A stretch of DNA of 64,000 nt, taken from positions 62,001 through 126,000 of the forward strand of contig NZ_JBEBMF010000002.1 in the NCBI RefSeq assembly GCF_040081925.1, written 5' to 3'. This document shows, piece by piece, positions 7,431-16,278 of the stretch. Below the pieces are notes generated by a model. The model was not told the origin of the DNA. It was given only the letters and a program-made list of their open reading frames with translations, and made no database searches. The translations under genes were made by a program, and so were the position numbers. The stretch comes from Mesorhizobium_K quangtriensis (GTDB lineage Bacteria > Pseudomonadota > Alphaproteobacteria > Rhizobiales > Rhizobiaceae). The stretch's first letter is position 1. Each line of letters starts with the position of its first letter.

Positions 7431-8714
7431 TCAGGCCTTGGCCAGCGCCTGCTCGAGATCGGCGATGATGTCCTTGATGTCCTCGATGCCGACCGACAGG
7501 CGCACCGTATCTGGTCCGGCGCCGGCTAGCGTCTTCTGCTCGTCGGAAAGCTGGCGGTGCGTGGTCGAGGCCGGGTGGATGACCAGCGACTTGGTGTCGC
7601 CGACATTGGCCAAGTGCGAGAACAGTTCCAGCGCCTCGACGAACTTCACGCCGGAATCGTAACCGCCCTTGAGACCGAAGGTGAACACCGCGCCAGCGCC
7701 ATTTGGCGAATACTTCTTCTGCAGGGCGTTGTTCGGGTCCGAGGCCAGCCCGGAATGGGAAACCCACGAAACCTTGGGATGTTTCGACAGCCATTCGGCG
7801 ACAGCCTTTGCGTTGTCCGAATGACGCTGCATCCGCAGGGGAAGAGTCTCGATCCCGGTCAGGATCAGGAAGGCGTTGAAAGGCGAGATCGCGGGCCCGA
7901 AATCGCGCAGGCCAAGCACGCGCAGCGCGATCGCGAAGGCGAAGTTGCCGAACGTCTCGTGCAGCACCAGCCCGCCATATTCGGGACGCGGAGAAGACAG
8001 CATCGGGTACTTGCCCGACTTCGACCAGTCGAACGTGCCGCCGTCTACGATGATACCGCCGATCGAATTGCCGTGGCCGCCGATGAACTTGGTCAGCGAG
8101 TGGACGACGACATCCGCGCCATGCTCGATCGGCCGGACGAGGTAAGGCGTGGCCAGCGTGTTGTCGACCACCAGCGGCAGCCCGTGCTTGTGAGCGAGGT
8201 CGGCAAGCGCCTTGAGGTCGACGAATTCGCCGTTCGGGTTGGCAAGGCTTTCGACGAAGATGAACTTGGTCTTGTCGTCGATCTGCTTCTCGAAGGTCGA
8301 GAGGTCATGCGTGTCGCCCCAGCGCACTTCCCAGTTGAAGCTCTTGAAGGCGTGGCCGAACTGGTTGATCGAACCGCCATAGAGGCGGCGCGCGGCGATG
8401 AAGTTCTCGCCGGCGGTGAGCAGCGCATGCGCGACCAGAAGCTGCGCCGCGTGACCGGAGGCGACGGCCAGCGCCGCCGTGCCGCCCTCGAGCGCCGCGA
8501 CGCGCTCTTCCAGCACCGCTTGCGTCGGGTTCATGATGCGGGTGTAGATGTTGCCAAACGCCTTCAGCCCGAAAAGCGAGGCGGCATGGTCCGCATCTTC
8601 GAAGACATAGGAAGTCGTCTGGTAGATCGGCGTGGCGCGCGCGCCGGTCGCCGGGTCTGGCTTCGCTCCGGCGTGGATGGCGAGCGTATTGAAGCCCGGT
8701 TCTTGTTGGGACAT
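7431..8714 (-). CDS. metY: O-acetylhomoserine aminocarboxypropyltransferase / sulfhydrylase
   Basis: This 427-residue PLP enzyme of the Cys/Met metabolism family condenses O-acetylhomoserine with sulfide to give homocysteine. It contains SGHAAQLL, VVDNTLATP and the PLP-lysine motif SLTKFIGGHGNSIGG. The long form (about 430 residues) fits MetY better than the shorter MetZ/MetB enzymes. Start ATG 8714 has GGAGAGG upstream, and a strong terminator follows. I looked upstream for a SAM-II riboswitch and did not see its conserved bases. Confidence 0.92.
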   Translation of the reverse strand: MSQQEPGFNTLAIHAGAKPDPATGARATPIYQTTSYVFEDADHAASLFGLKAFGNIYTRIMNPTQAVLEERVAALEGGTAALAVASGHAAQLLVAHALLTAGENFIAARRLYGGSINQFGHAFKSFNWEVRWGDTHDLSTFEKQIDDKTKFIFVESLANPNGEFVDLKALADLAHKHGLPLVVDNTLATPYLVRPIEHGADVVVHSLTKFIGGHGNSIGGIIVDGGTFDWSKSGKYPMLSSPRPEYGGLVLHETFGNFAFAIALRVLGLRDFGPAISPFNAFLILTGIETLPLRMQRHSDNAKAVAEWLSKHPKVSWVSHSGLASDPNNALQKKYSPNGAGAVFTFGLKGGYDSGVKFVEALELFSHLANVGDTKSLVIHPASTTHRQLSDEQKTLAGAGPDTVRLSVGIEDIKDIIADLEQALAKA

Positions 8715-8865
8715 TTTTCCTCTCCAAGGTATTTTGTGAAATCCGTTGCTAATTTACCGGCAGCATAACCCCGAATGCAAAGAAGAAAATGCCGATCCGC
8801 GTTGTAGGTTGAAACGGGACGGATACAAACGCCGCGCTTGTTGGAATAACTGTTCCGGCCTTCGC

Positions 8866-9387
8866 TTATTTCTGCCGGATGCCAAAACTCTGAAAGCCTG
8901 ACCGCATCACCGGTTTCTTCGACGATAGCACGCGCGAATTGACGCCGTTCCAGGCGATCTCGCCCGAAAGCCGGCCGTATTCGATTTTCGGGCAGCGGTT
9001 CATCACCACCTTGATGCCCGCCGCTTCGGCGCGCGCCGCGGCCTCGTCGTGGCGCACAGTCAACTGCATCCAGACCACCTTCGGCAACGGGTTCAGTCGC
9101 TTCACCTCGTCCACAACACCCGGCACCGCCTCCGACGCGCGGAAGATGTCCACCATGTCGAGCGCGACCGGGATATCGGCGAGCCGCGCGTAGAACCTGG
9201 TGCCGAGGATCTCTTTGCCCGCCTGCCCGGGATTCACGGGATAGACGTCGAACCCCTTCGCCAGCATGTATTTCAGCACGAAAAAGCTCGGCCGCACGTC
9301 GTTGGCCGAAGCGCCGACGATGGCGATCGTCTTGATCGAGTTGAGGATGCCGGAGATGTAGGCGTCGTCGTAAGCGTCGTGATTCAT
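8866..9387 (-). CDS. CoA-binding domain protein (YccU-like)
   Basis: This 173-residue protein has a Rossmann-type CoA-binding fold: IKTIAIVGASANDVRPSFFV near the N-terminus, YPVNPGQAGKEILG, and a conserved MNRCPKIEYGRL near the C-terminus. The start is put at ATG 9387 because the protein then begins at the usual point; a longer start at 9420 would overlap the upstream ATPase gene. The family is widespread and its role is unclear. It follows the ATPase gene on the same strand and may be co-transcribed with it. Confidence 0.85.
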   Translation of the reverse strand: MNHDAYDDAYISGILNSIKTIAIVGASANDVRPSFFVLKYMLAKGFDVYPVNPGQAGKEILGTRFYARLADIPVALDMVDIFRASEAVPGVVDEVKRLNPLPKVVWMQLTVRHDEAAARAEAAGIKVVMNRCPKIEYGRLSGEIAWNGVNSRVLSSKKPVMRSGFQSFGIRQK

Positions 9388-9419
9388 GCTGGCTCTGTTA
9401 GCTGTCGCGCTTCGCGGCA

Positions 9420-10238
9420 TCAAGACATCTGGTCATGCGCGTCGGTTTCTTCGCCCAGGGCCTCCGCGAGAAAGACTTCGGGATCGAGGCAGAATTCACG
9501 CATCATCCGGAAGTGGTCCGTGTCCTCAAGCCGAACGTCCTCCAGCCCGTAACGACTGATTTGCAGCAGCCGCGCGCCCGGACAGGCCATGAGCAGCGGC
9601 GAATGCGTCGCAACGATCACCTGCGCGTGCCCCGATCGATCCAGTTGTCGCAGCAGCTTCAGGAACTCGATCTGCCGCGACGGCGAAAGCGCGCTTTCCG
9701 GCTCGTCGAACAGGTAGAGCCCCTGGCGGCTGCACCGCTCCTCGAAGAAGCGCATGAACCCCTCGCCATGGGACCACGACAGGAAATCCGGGGGCGGGCC
9801 GCTCAGCGGTTCGCGGGCCGCTTCATCGAGATAGCGGGCGACGGAATAAAAACTCTCGGCGCGAAAGAACCAGCCCGACGTCACCTTCGGCAGCCAATGC
9901 GCGCGCAGGCTTGCGCCAAGCGCCGCCCCGCTCCTGTCGATCGCCGCCGAGTGATCGACAGGCCGGTATCCCTTGCCGCCGCCCGCCTCGTCATATCCCG
10001 CAAGCGCGCCGATCGCCTCCAGCAGCGTGGATTTTCCGGTGCCGTTCTCGCCGACGATGATGGTTACCGGTGTCGTAAAGTCGACGACGAAGTCCCCGTC
10101 CCTGAACAGCGGGATGGACCACGGATACAAATCCGGATCGTCGATCCGGCTCGGATCGAGAAGCACCTTTTGCAGATAGGGCGCTTTGAGTCTTGTGATT
10201 GAACGACGTGGAGGCACTTCAGTTTGCGACAGTGGCAA
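9420..10238 (-). CDS. AAA-type ATPase (ABC/SMC-like nucleotide-binding fold)
   Basis: This 272-residue soluble ATPase has Walker A VGENGTGKSTLL, a signature-like LSWSHGEGF and Walker B LYLFDEPESALSP, followed by a His switch in VATHSPLLM. It belongs to the predicted stand-alone ATPases related to ABC and SMC proteins, with no membrane partner beside it. The start is uncertain: the frame opens with TTG at 10238 with poor spacing to GGAG, and a GTG at 10217 is possible. The role is unknown. Confidence 0.82.
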   Translation of the reverse strand: MPLSQTEVPPRRSITRLKAPYLQKVLLDPSRIDDPDLYPWSIPLFRDGDFVVDFTTPVTIIVGENGTGKSTLLEAIGALAGYDEAGGGKGYRPVDHSAAIDRSGAALGASLRAHWLPKVTSGWFFRAESFYSVARYLDEAAREPLSGPPPDFLSWSHGEGFMRFFEERCSRQGLYLFDEPESALSPSRQIEFLKLLRQLDRSGHAQVIVATHSPLLMACPGARLLQISRYGLEDVRLEDTDHFRMMREFCLDPEVFLAEALGEETDAHDQMS

Positions 10239-10259
10239 GTCTCCAGGAGCAGGCGGACA

Positions 10260-11075
10260 CTATTCCCCCTTCCACTCCGGCTTGCGCTTCTCGATAAAGG
10301 CGGCGATGCCCTCCTTCGCGTCAGCAGCGAGCAGGTTTTCCACCATCACCTGCGAGGCGTAGCCGTAGGCCTCTGCCAGCCCCATCTCGGCCTGCCTGTA
10401 AAAGGCCTCCTTGCCGAGCCTCAGCGTCTCGGGCGACTTCGAGGCGACGGTTTTCGCATATTTCATCACCACTTGGCTCAGATATTCGCGCGGCACCACG
10501 CGGTTGATGAGGCCGAACTCCCGCGCCGTCGAGGCGTCAACCATCTCGCCGGTCAGCAGCATTTCCATGGCATGCTTCGGCTTCAGCCCGCGCACCAGCG
10601 CGACGCCAGGCGTCGTGCAGAACAACCCAACATTGATGCCGTTGACGCCGAACGTCGCCTGGTCGGAGGCGATCGCGAGATCGCACGACGCGACGAGCTG
10701 ACAGCCCGCCGCCGTCGCCACGCCATCCACCTCGGCGATGACGGGCTTCGGGTGGCGAACGATCGACTGCATAAGCTTCGAGCAGGTATCGAAGGTCTCT
10801 TCGAAATAGGCCTTGCCTCCGTCGGGGTCGGAACGGTGCGCCGTCATCTGCTTGAGGTCATGACCGGCGCAGAACAGCTTGCCCGCAGCAGCGATCACAA
10901 CGACGCGCACCGCCGGATCTTCGGCCGCGCGGTCGAGTTCGGCCTGAAGGTCGCGCATGACCTCCAACGAAAGCAAGTTGGCCGGCGGATTGGAGAGCGT
11001 CATCCGCAACACACCACCGTCGAGCGCCACCGTCTCTTCCGGCTCATCGCGCCTCAGCGATACGATGTCGGCCAT
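10260..11075 (-). CDS. Enoyl-CoA hydratase/isomerase family protein
   Basis: This 271-residue crotonase-fold enzyme starts at ATG 11075 with GGAG upstream. The oxyanion-hole segments are AAGKLFCAGHDLKQM and VATAAGCQLVASCDLAIAS. It most likely acts on an acyl-CoA in fatty-acid or related degradation, but the exact substrate is not predictable. Position-specific catalytic Glu residues were not clearly located, so isomerase or another crotonase activity is possible. It lies 21 bases upstream of the ATPase gene on the same strand. Confidence 0.87.
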   Translation of the reverse strand: MADIVSLRRDEPEETVALDGGVLRMTLSNPPANLLSLEVMRDLQAELDRAAEDPAVRVVVIAAAGKLFCAGHDLKQMTAHRSDPDGGKAYFEETFDTCSKLMQSIVRHPKPVIAEVDGVATAAGCQLVASCDLAIASDQATFGVNGINVGLFCTTPGVALVRGLKPKHAMEMLLTGEMVDASTAREFGLINRVVPREYLSQVVMKYAKTVASKSPETLRLGKEAFYRQAEMGLAEAYGYASQVMVENLLAADAKEGIAAFIEKRKPEWKGE

Positions 11076-11195
11076 GACAATCTCCATTCCGTGTTAAGTC
11101 GGACAGCTAGCATATGGGGCGTTGCAGCGCATCCATGCAACATGGCTCCGCGCCCATCCGTACGAACTGCGCCACGATGCCAGCGCGGAAGCATG

Positions 11196-11702
11196 TCAGG
11201 CTGCCAAGACTTTGGTCTTCAGCGGCTGCGCATCGCGAAATGCGATGAAATAGGGGTCGCGCTCCAGCGCCCGGTCGACCATTGCGGTCACCTCCTCCCA
11301 GGCCGCCCGGCTCTCGATCTTGATGGTCACGCGCGTCTCCAGCGGCGCAGCGGTGTTGTCGCTGACGCCGATCATCGCCGCATCGTCGAAGTCCATCTCG
11401 ACATCGACATCGATGGCATCGATATCGAGCCCTTCACGCGCAGCCGTGAGCTTGATGCCGACGGCAATGCAGCCGACGAGGCCCACCCTGATGTGGAAGC
11501 CCGGCGACGGCGCCGAACCGTCGCCGCCGATCGCTTCAGGCATATCCATGGTGGCGGTGTGGCCATCCTGTCTAGCCTCGCAGACAAGGCCGTTCTCGAT
11601 ACGACCCGTGGCCCGCTTGGTATTGAAGGCCGACGACGGCTTCTTGCGGAAGACGTCGGAAATCCGTTCGACCGAAACGCGGATTTTCTCGTCGCGATTC
11701 AT
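11196..11702 (-). CDS. OsmC family protein
   Basis: This 168-residue protein starts at ATG 11702 behind AGCGAGG. The middle HIRVGLVGCIAVGIKLTAAREGL has the single conserved Cys of the first OsmC redox position; the second Cys (usual VCP-like motif) is not evident in the C-terminal half. OsmC/Ohr proteins reduce organic peroxides with a Cys pair, so this one may not be a peroxidase. It is divergent from rplM. Confidence 0.75.
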   Translation of the reverse strand: MNRDEKIRVSVERISDVFRKKPSSAFNTKRATGRIENGLVCEARQDGHTATMDMPEAIGGDGSAPSPGFHIRVGLVGCIAVGIKLTAAREGLDIDAIDVDVEMDFDDAAMIGVSDNTAAPLETRVTIKIESRAAWEEVTAMVDRALERDPYFIAFRDAQPLKTKVLAA

Positions 11703-12042
11703 GATACCTCGCTGTTGGCCGCCCTTTCGGAAGGGATCACATGTCTGCGCTGCGCCTCGAGAAGATATCAGGAGGCTCGGTCTCGCGAAAGTTCGCGGCC
11801 AAAACCACGTCATTCTCGGTCAATTCTATACGGTAAAATAATACCACACAATCAAGCTATTGAAATCTATATACTATTCAAATCTTACGCCGCTTGACGA
11901 TCAATTCCAACCCTGCGTATAAGCTGCATCCGAAGCAGCGGCCCATTTGGCCGCCGTTTTCTTATTGGCGGTTCGCCGCCAATCCAAGCAACAAGAAACG
12001 CCTTGCTGCCTTCGGGCACAAGGTCCAGCAGAAAGCAGAACC
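11703..12042. other. Divergent promoter region and rplM leader
   Basis: This 340-base gap holds promoter signals for the OsmC gene and, on the plus strand, an AT-rich stretch (about 11820-11890) followed by a GC-rich leader before rplM. The leader has a perfect UUCG-capped hairpin at 11964-11983. No additional gene is supported. Confidence 0.6.
11964..11983 (+). promoter_or_regulatory. rplM: UUCG hairpin in rplM leader, candidate ribosomal-protein control element
   Basis: ATTGGCGG (11964-11971), TTCG, CCGCCAAT (11976-11983) form a perfect 8-bp stem with a stable tetraloop, 59 bases before rplM. Upstream CCGCC (11951-11955) could instead pair with GGCGG (11967-11971), so two mutually exclusive folds are possible. 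A regulatory role is inference. Confidence 0.5.
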
Positions 12043-12507
12043 ATGGCAACCTTTTCGCAGAAGCCTGCGGACGTGGTGAAGAAGTGGGTGCTGATCGACG
12101 CCGAAGGTCTCGTCGTCGGCCGTCTCGCCTCCATCGTCGCCAACCGTCTCCGCGGCAAGCACAAGCCGACCTTCACCCCGCATGTCGATGATGGCGACAA
12201 CGTCATCATCATCAATGCCGACAAGGTCGCACTGACCGGCAAGAAGTTCACCGACAAGGTCTATTACTGGCACACCGGCCATCCCGGCGGCATCAAGGAG
12301 CGCACCGCGCGCCAGTTGCTCGAGGGTCGTTTCCCCGAGCGCGTCGTCGAAAAGGCTGTCGAGCGCATGGTCCCGCGCGGCCCGCTTGGCCGTCGCCAGA
12401 TGAAGAACCTGCGCGTCTACGCCGGCGCCGAACATCCGCATGTCGCCCAGCAGCCCGAGGTCCTCGACGTTGCCGCGATGAACTCCAAGAACAAGAGGGC
12501 CAAATAA
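12043..12507 (+). CDS. rplM: 50S ribosomal protein L13
   Basis: This 154-residue ribosomal protein starts at ATG 12043 (MATFSQKPADVVKKWVLIDAEG). It contains the family motifs VVGRLASIVANRLRGKHKPTFTP, YYWHTGHPGG and ERMVPRGPLGRRQMKNLRVYAG. L13 is an early-assembly large-subunit protein. The rpsI start lies two bases after its stop, and the pair forms the usual bacterial L13-S9 operon. The leader contains a stable hairpin that might allow feedback control. Confidence 0.98.
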   Translation: MATFSQKPADVVKKWVLIDAEGLVVGRLASIVANRLRGKHKPTFTPHVDDGDNVIIINADKVALTGKKFTDKVYYWHTGHPGGIKERTARQLLEGRFPERVVEKAVERMVPRGPLGRRQMKNLRVYAGAEHPHVAQQPEVLDVAAMNSKNKRAK

Positions 12508-12508
12508 C

Positions 12509-12979
12509 ATGGCTGACCTGAACTCGCTGGCCGACCTCGGCACCGCCGCCGCACAGCCGGCCGCCCCGGTCCATGTCCAGAAGCTCGACAAGCAGGGCCG
12601 CGCCTACGCCACCGGCAAGCGCAAGAACGCCATTGCGCGCGTCTGGGTTAAGCCCGGCTCCGGCAAGATCATCGTCAACGACAAGGAATTCGCGGCCTAT
12701 TTCGCGCGCCCTGTCCTGCAGATGATCCTGCAACAGCCGATCGTCGCGACCAACCGCAACGGCCAGTTCGACGTCATCGCCACCGTCATCGGCGGCGGCC
12801 TGTCCGGCCAGGCCGGCGCGGTGCGCCACGGCATCTCCAAGGCGCTGACCTACTACGAGCCGGGCCTGCGCTCCGTGCTCAAGAAGGGCGGCTTCCTGAC
12901 CCGCGACAGCCGTGTGGTCGAGCGCAAGAAGTACGGCAAGGCCAAGGCCCGCCGCAGCTTCCAGTTCTCGAAGCGCTAA
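12509..12979 (+). CDS. rpsI: 30S ribosomal protein S9
   Basis: This 156-residue protein has a short alphaproteobacterial N-terminal extension (about 30 residues), then RAYATGKRKNAIARVWVKPGSGKI, GGGLSGQAGAVRHGISKAL and the Lys/Arg-rich C-terminal tail ending FQFSKR, which reaches the ribosomal P site. It is the second gene of the L13-S9 operon and is followed by a strong terminator hairpin. Confidence 0.98.
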   Translation: MADLNSLADLGTAAAQPAAPVHVQKLDKQGRAYATGKRKNAIARVWVKPGSGKIIVNDKEFAAYFARPVLQMILQQPIVATNRNGQFDVIATVIGGGLSGQAGAVRHGISKALTYYEPGLRSVLKKGGFLTRDSRVVERKKYGKAKARRSFQFSKR

Positions 12980-13007
12980 GCGAATTTCCGGGAAACCGGA
13001 CTTTTGG

Positions 13008-13037
13008 AAAGGCCGCCTCCGGGCGGCCTTTTCGTTT
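13008..13037 (+). terminator. Rho-independent terminator after rpsI
   Basis: GGCCGCC (13011-13017) and GGCGGCC (13022-13028) form a stem with a 4-base loop, extended by A/T pairs and followed by TTTTCGTTT. It also sits next to the stop of the convergent WD40 gene and may stop transcription from both sides. Confidence 0.9.
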
Positions 13038-13993
13038 CAGTTCAAGGCTGCAGGCCGCCCGTTTCGGAACATGTCGTCGAGTTGCATCACCTTGATGCGA
13101 TTATTGACACCGCCGAAGGCAAGCGACTTGTTGTCCGGGAGAAACAGCAAGTCTTGCGCGAACGGGCTGCAAGGTAATTTCACCACTACCGACAGATTGC
13201 TTGCATCGAGCAGAACGACATCTGTCTCCAGAAATTGGCCTTCCCTGATCGTCGCAGCGATGAAGCTGCCGTCTCTGCTCCACGCCAGCTTTGCACCCAG
13301 AAACCGCCGTCCGATTGGGTCGCTGCTTACAATGATCTGCCCATCCGCAACGCGCGCGATGTGCGCCCTGCTCTCCTCAAAACCCTCGACGAACGCCATA
13401 AGATTTCCGTCCGGGGACAGGCAGATCGCATCGACCACCGACTTGAGGTTGATTCTGCGAACCGGAGCGCCCGAAAAGGGCCAATGCCAGAGGTTGACAT
13501 AGCTTGGCGGAAGCTCATCTGCGTCGCCAACCACGCGAGGATGGTGCAGGACGAGCCAGACAGTTCTCGACAGATCATGCACAACGTCCGTTATCAATCC
13601 GTCGGGGAAAGAGAGACGCTTGCCCGCATGACCTGACGTGCTGCGAACGATGAGATCGCCGCACCACGAGCCATCCACAAGTTCGCGACCGTCCGGCGAA
13701 AATCTGACCGCACAGCCTTCGCCATCGCTGTCATTGGCAAAGTCGTGGGCGATCTCGCCCGACACCGGGTCGATGATCGCAATTCGACCACTCGTCGATT
13801 TGACCGCGAGCTTGCTTCCATCAGGTGAAAAGCTCGTGTGACAGGGATGAGAGAATGGAAGGCTGGACGAAAGCCTGCGTCGCGCTGCCAAGTCTACAAC
13901 AATGACCCGACGACCGATGCCTGCAAGCAGTCTGCCATCGTCCGAGCAGGAAAAGCCACTGGCTGGCGGGAGGTTGAGGCGGGCTTGCTTCAT
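13037..13993 (-). CDS. WD40/beta-propeller repeat protein
   Basis: This 318-residue protein has at least five WD40-like blades, each marked by FSPDG, LSPDGNLMAFV or LFLPDNKSLAF strands. It lacks a signal peptide or membrane segment, so it is probably a cytoplasmic interaction scaffold. It stands alone between core genes (rpsI and the agmatinase gene) with no partner gene beside it. Its function is unknown. Confidence 0.75.
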   Translation of the reverse strand: MKQARLNLPPASGFSCSDDGRLLAGIGRRVIVVDLAARRRLSSSLPFSHPCHTSFSPDGSKLAVKSTSGRIAIIDPVSGEIAHDFANDSDGEGCAVRFSPDGRELVDGSWCGDLIVRSTSGHAGKRLSFPDGLITDVVHDLSRTVWLVLHHPRVVGDADELPPSYVNLWHWPFSGAPVRRINLKSVVDAICLSPDGNLMAFVEGFEESRAHIARVADGQIIVSSDPIGRRFLGAKLAWSRDGSFIAATIREGQFLETDVVLLDASNLSVVVKLPCSPFAQDLLFLPDNKSLAFGGVNNRIKVMQLDDMFRNGRPAALN

Positions 13994-14314
13994 GCCAACA
14001 GACTATCAACCGCTACGTGCAGGCAAAGCAACTTGGATATCATTGAATATCGGTTGGTCTTGGCAGTACCCACCGTCTCTACGAATCTCGCGAGTAAGGG
14101 TACGAGGAAACCATCGGCGGCACATGACAGCGCTTCAATTCTGCTGCCTTGGAGGGCGCAGCCATGCGCACACCGGGCGTCGCGCCTTTTGGCGCGCCCC
14201 CCGCGGAGGGCCAGCCGCCGGCAGGCGGCGATACGGCCCGTGAGCGAAAAGAAACAGTCGCATTTGTGAAAAGAATGTCGAATAAGGGTGCCCCGCGAAC
14301 AGAGAGGGAAGCAG
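13994..14314. other. Gene-poor leader upstream of the agmatinase gene
   Basis: This 321-base gap holds two perfect hairpins on the plus strand: CGCGCC-TTTT-GGCGCG (14181-14196) and GCCGCC-GGCA-GGCGGC (14214-14229). They lie about 85-135 bases before the agmatinase start. The frames that cross it are not convincing genes. Whether it is a 5' leader or a non-coding repeat is unknown. Confidence 0.5.
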
Positions 14315-15304
14315 ATGCCGGCGACCGCGATGGATCACGCTTTCACAGCGACGAAAAACACCGGCCGGGCCTATGACCCGACATATGCCGGCGCGCTTTC
14401 GTTCATGCGGCGCCGCTACACCAAGAACGTCAAGGGCGCAGATGCAATCGTCTGGGGCATCCCCTTCGACGCGGCCGTCACCAACCGGCCCGGCGCGCGT
14501 TTCGGGCCGCAGGCGATCCGGCGCGCAGCCGCGATCTTCGACAATGACCCGCAATATCCGTTCAATCGGCAGCTTTTCGAGACGATGTCGGTGATCGACT
14601 ATGGCGACTGCCTGCTCGACAGCGGCAATCACCAGAAGACGCCGGCCACGATCGAGCGCGAGGCGGCGAAGCTCCTGAGATCGGGCGCATTCCTGCTGTC
14701 GCTCGGCGGCGATCATTTCGTCACCTGGCCCCTGCTCAAGGCCCATGCGGCCATCCACGGCCCCCTGGCTCTCGTCCAGTTCGACGCGCATCAGGACACA
14801 TGGGATGACGACGGCAAGCGCATCGACCACGGCTCCTTTGTCGCGCGCGCGGTCAAGGAAGGCATCATCGACCCCGACCGCTCGATCCAGATCGGCATCC
14901 GCACGCATGCGCCGGACGATTGCGGCATCAAGATTCTCTACGGCTACGAGGTCGAGGAGATGCGCGCAACCGACATCGCCTACGCGATCATCGATCGAAC
15001 CGGCGGCAAGAAGGCCTACCTCACCTTCGACATCGACTGCCTCGACCCCGCCTATGCACCGGGCACGGGCACACCCGTCGCAGGCGGACCCTCGTCGGCA
15101 AAGATACTCTCCGTACTCCGGCAACTGACGCAGCTCGACATCGTCGGAGCGGACGTCGTGGAGGTTGCACCCGCCTACGATCATGCAGATATAACGGCGA
15201 TCGCCGGCGCAACGGTGGCGATGCAATATCTCGGCCTGCTGGCCGAGCGCAAAGCGCGGCAGGAAGACGGCGGCCACGACGCCAACCACGCCGGCGGAAT
15301 CTAG
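14315..15304 (+). CDS. speB: Agmatinase / arginase family ureohydrolase
   Basis: This 329-residue dinuclear metal hydrolase starts at ATG 14315 behind GAGAGGGAAG; GTG 14288 is a less likely start. The metal-binding motifs are LGGDHF, FDAHQD and FDIDCLDPAYAPG, in the order and spacing of ureohydrolases. Agmatinase (agmatine to putrescine plus urea) is the usual annotation, but guanidinobutyrase or a related guanidino-compound hydrolase cannot be excluded. argC follows on the same strand after 29 bases, which suits a link to arginine metabolism. Confidence 0.88.
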   Translation: MPATAMDHAFTATKNTGRAYDPTYAGALSFMRRRYTKNVKGADAIVWGIPFDAAVTNRPGARFGPQAIRRAAAIFDNDPQYPFNRQLFETMSVIDYGDCLLDSGNHQKTPATIEREAAKLLRSGAFLLSLGGDHFVTWPLLKAHAAIHGPLALVQFDAHQDTWDDDGKRIDHGSFVARAVKEGIIDPDRSIQIGIRTHAPDDCGIKILYGYEVEEMRATDIAYAIIDRTGGKKAYLTFDIDCLDPAYAPGTGTPVAGGPSSAKILSVLRQLTQLDIVGADVVEVAPAYDHADITAIAGATVAMQYLGLLAERKARQEDGGHDANHAGGI

Positions 15305-15333
15305 TTCTCAGCTTCTCAGGTCAGACGATTGAA

Positions 15334-16266
15334 ATGAAACCGAAAATCTTCATCGACGGCGAGCATGGAACGACCGGCCTCCAGATCAGGTCGCGCCTCG
15401 CCGGTCGCAACGACATCGAGGTCATTTCGATTCCGATCGAACGCCGCAAGGACGCGGAGGCCCGCGCCGATTTTCTGCGCGCCGCCGACATCGCGATCCT
15501 CTGCCTGCCCGACGACGCCGCCAGGGAAAGCGTTGCGCTGATTGGCGACGCCGGCACGCGCGTCATCGACGCCTCCACCGCGCACCGTGTCGCCGACGGC
15601 TGGACCTACGGCTTCGCGGAAATGGATCGAGCGCAGTCGAAGAAGATCGCCGATGCGAAACTTGTCGCCAATCCCGGTTGCTGGCCTCAGGGCCCGATCG
15701 CAACGCTGCGTCCCTTGATCGAGGCTGGCCTGCTGCCCGCCGATTTCCCCGTCACGATGCACGGCATCTCCGGCTACTCCGGTGGCGGCCGGCAGATGGT
15801 CGAGGATTACGAGGCCAAGGGCGACGACGCGCCGGAATATTTGCCTTACGGCCTGACGTTCCAGCACAAGCACGTTCCGGAACTGAAGCTCTACGCTGGC
15901 CTGTCGCGCGACCCACTCATGCAGCCGGTCGTCGGCGATTTTGCGCAAGGCATGGTCACTGTCGTTCCACTCCAGCTCGGCGCCCTGAGCCGCGTGCCGA
16001 CCGGAGCCGAACTCCACGCCGCGATCGCCGATCATTATTCTGGACTGGAAAACTCGGTGGTCGAGGTCGCACCCTTCGCGGCGACCGAGCGTACGCCGGA
16101 ACTGAACCCCGAGAGCTACAACGACACCAACCGCATGCGGCTGCACGTCTTCGCCAACGACAAACGCGCGCAGGCCGCACTCGTCGCCGTGTACGACAAC
16201 CTCGGCAAGGGCGCGTCCGGCGCGGCGGTCCAGAACATGGACATCATGCTGGGGCTGACGCGCTGA
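15334..16266 (+). CDS. argC: N-acetyl-gamma-glutamyl-phosphate reductase, type 2
   Basis: The 310-residue enzyme is the short type 2 ArgC, which reduces N-acetylglutamyl phosphate to the semialdehyde in arginine synthesis. The start MKPKIFIDGEHGTTGLQI contains the NADP-binding GxxGxxG-like motif, and the catalytic Cys lies in VANPGCWPQGP. Further signature stretches are HGISGYSGGGRQM and FQHKHVPEL. A longer upstream frame exists but only the ATG at 15334 gives normal homology. The agmatinase-family gene precedes it by 29 bases. Confidence 0.95.
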   Translation: MKPKIFIDGEHGTTGLQIRSRLAGRNDIEVISIPIERRKDAEARADFLRAADIAILCLPDDAARESVALIGDAGTRVIDASTAHRVADGWTYGFAEMDRAQSKKIADAKLVANPGCWPQGPIATLRPLIEAGLLPADFPVTMHGISGYSGGGRQMVEDYEAKGDDAPEYLPYGLTFQHKHVPELKLYAGLSRDPLMQPVVGDFAQGMVTVVPLQLGALSRVPTGAELHAAIADHYSGLENSVVEVAPFAATERTPELNPESYNDTNRMRLHVFANDKRAQAALVAVYDNLGKGASGAAVQNMDIMLGLTR

Positions 16267-16278
16267 CAAAAAGACCGC

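Noticed and set aside
7557..8768. Long plus-strand frame opposite metY
   Set aside because: metY is unambiguous on the minus strand with PLP motif, Shine-Dalgarno and terminator.
8715..8865. SAM-II riboswitch upstream of metY
   Set aside because: The conserved SAM-II bases and pseudoknot could not be found in the minus-strand leader.
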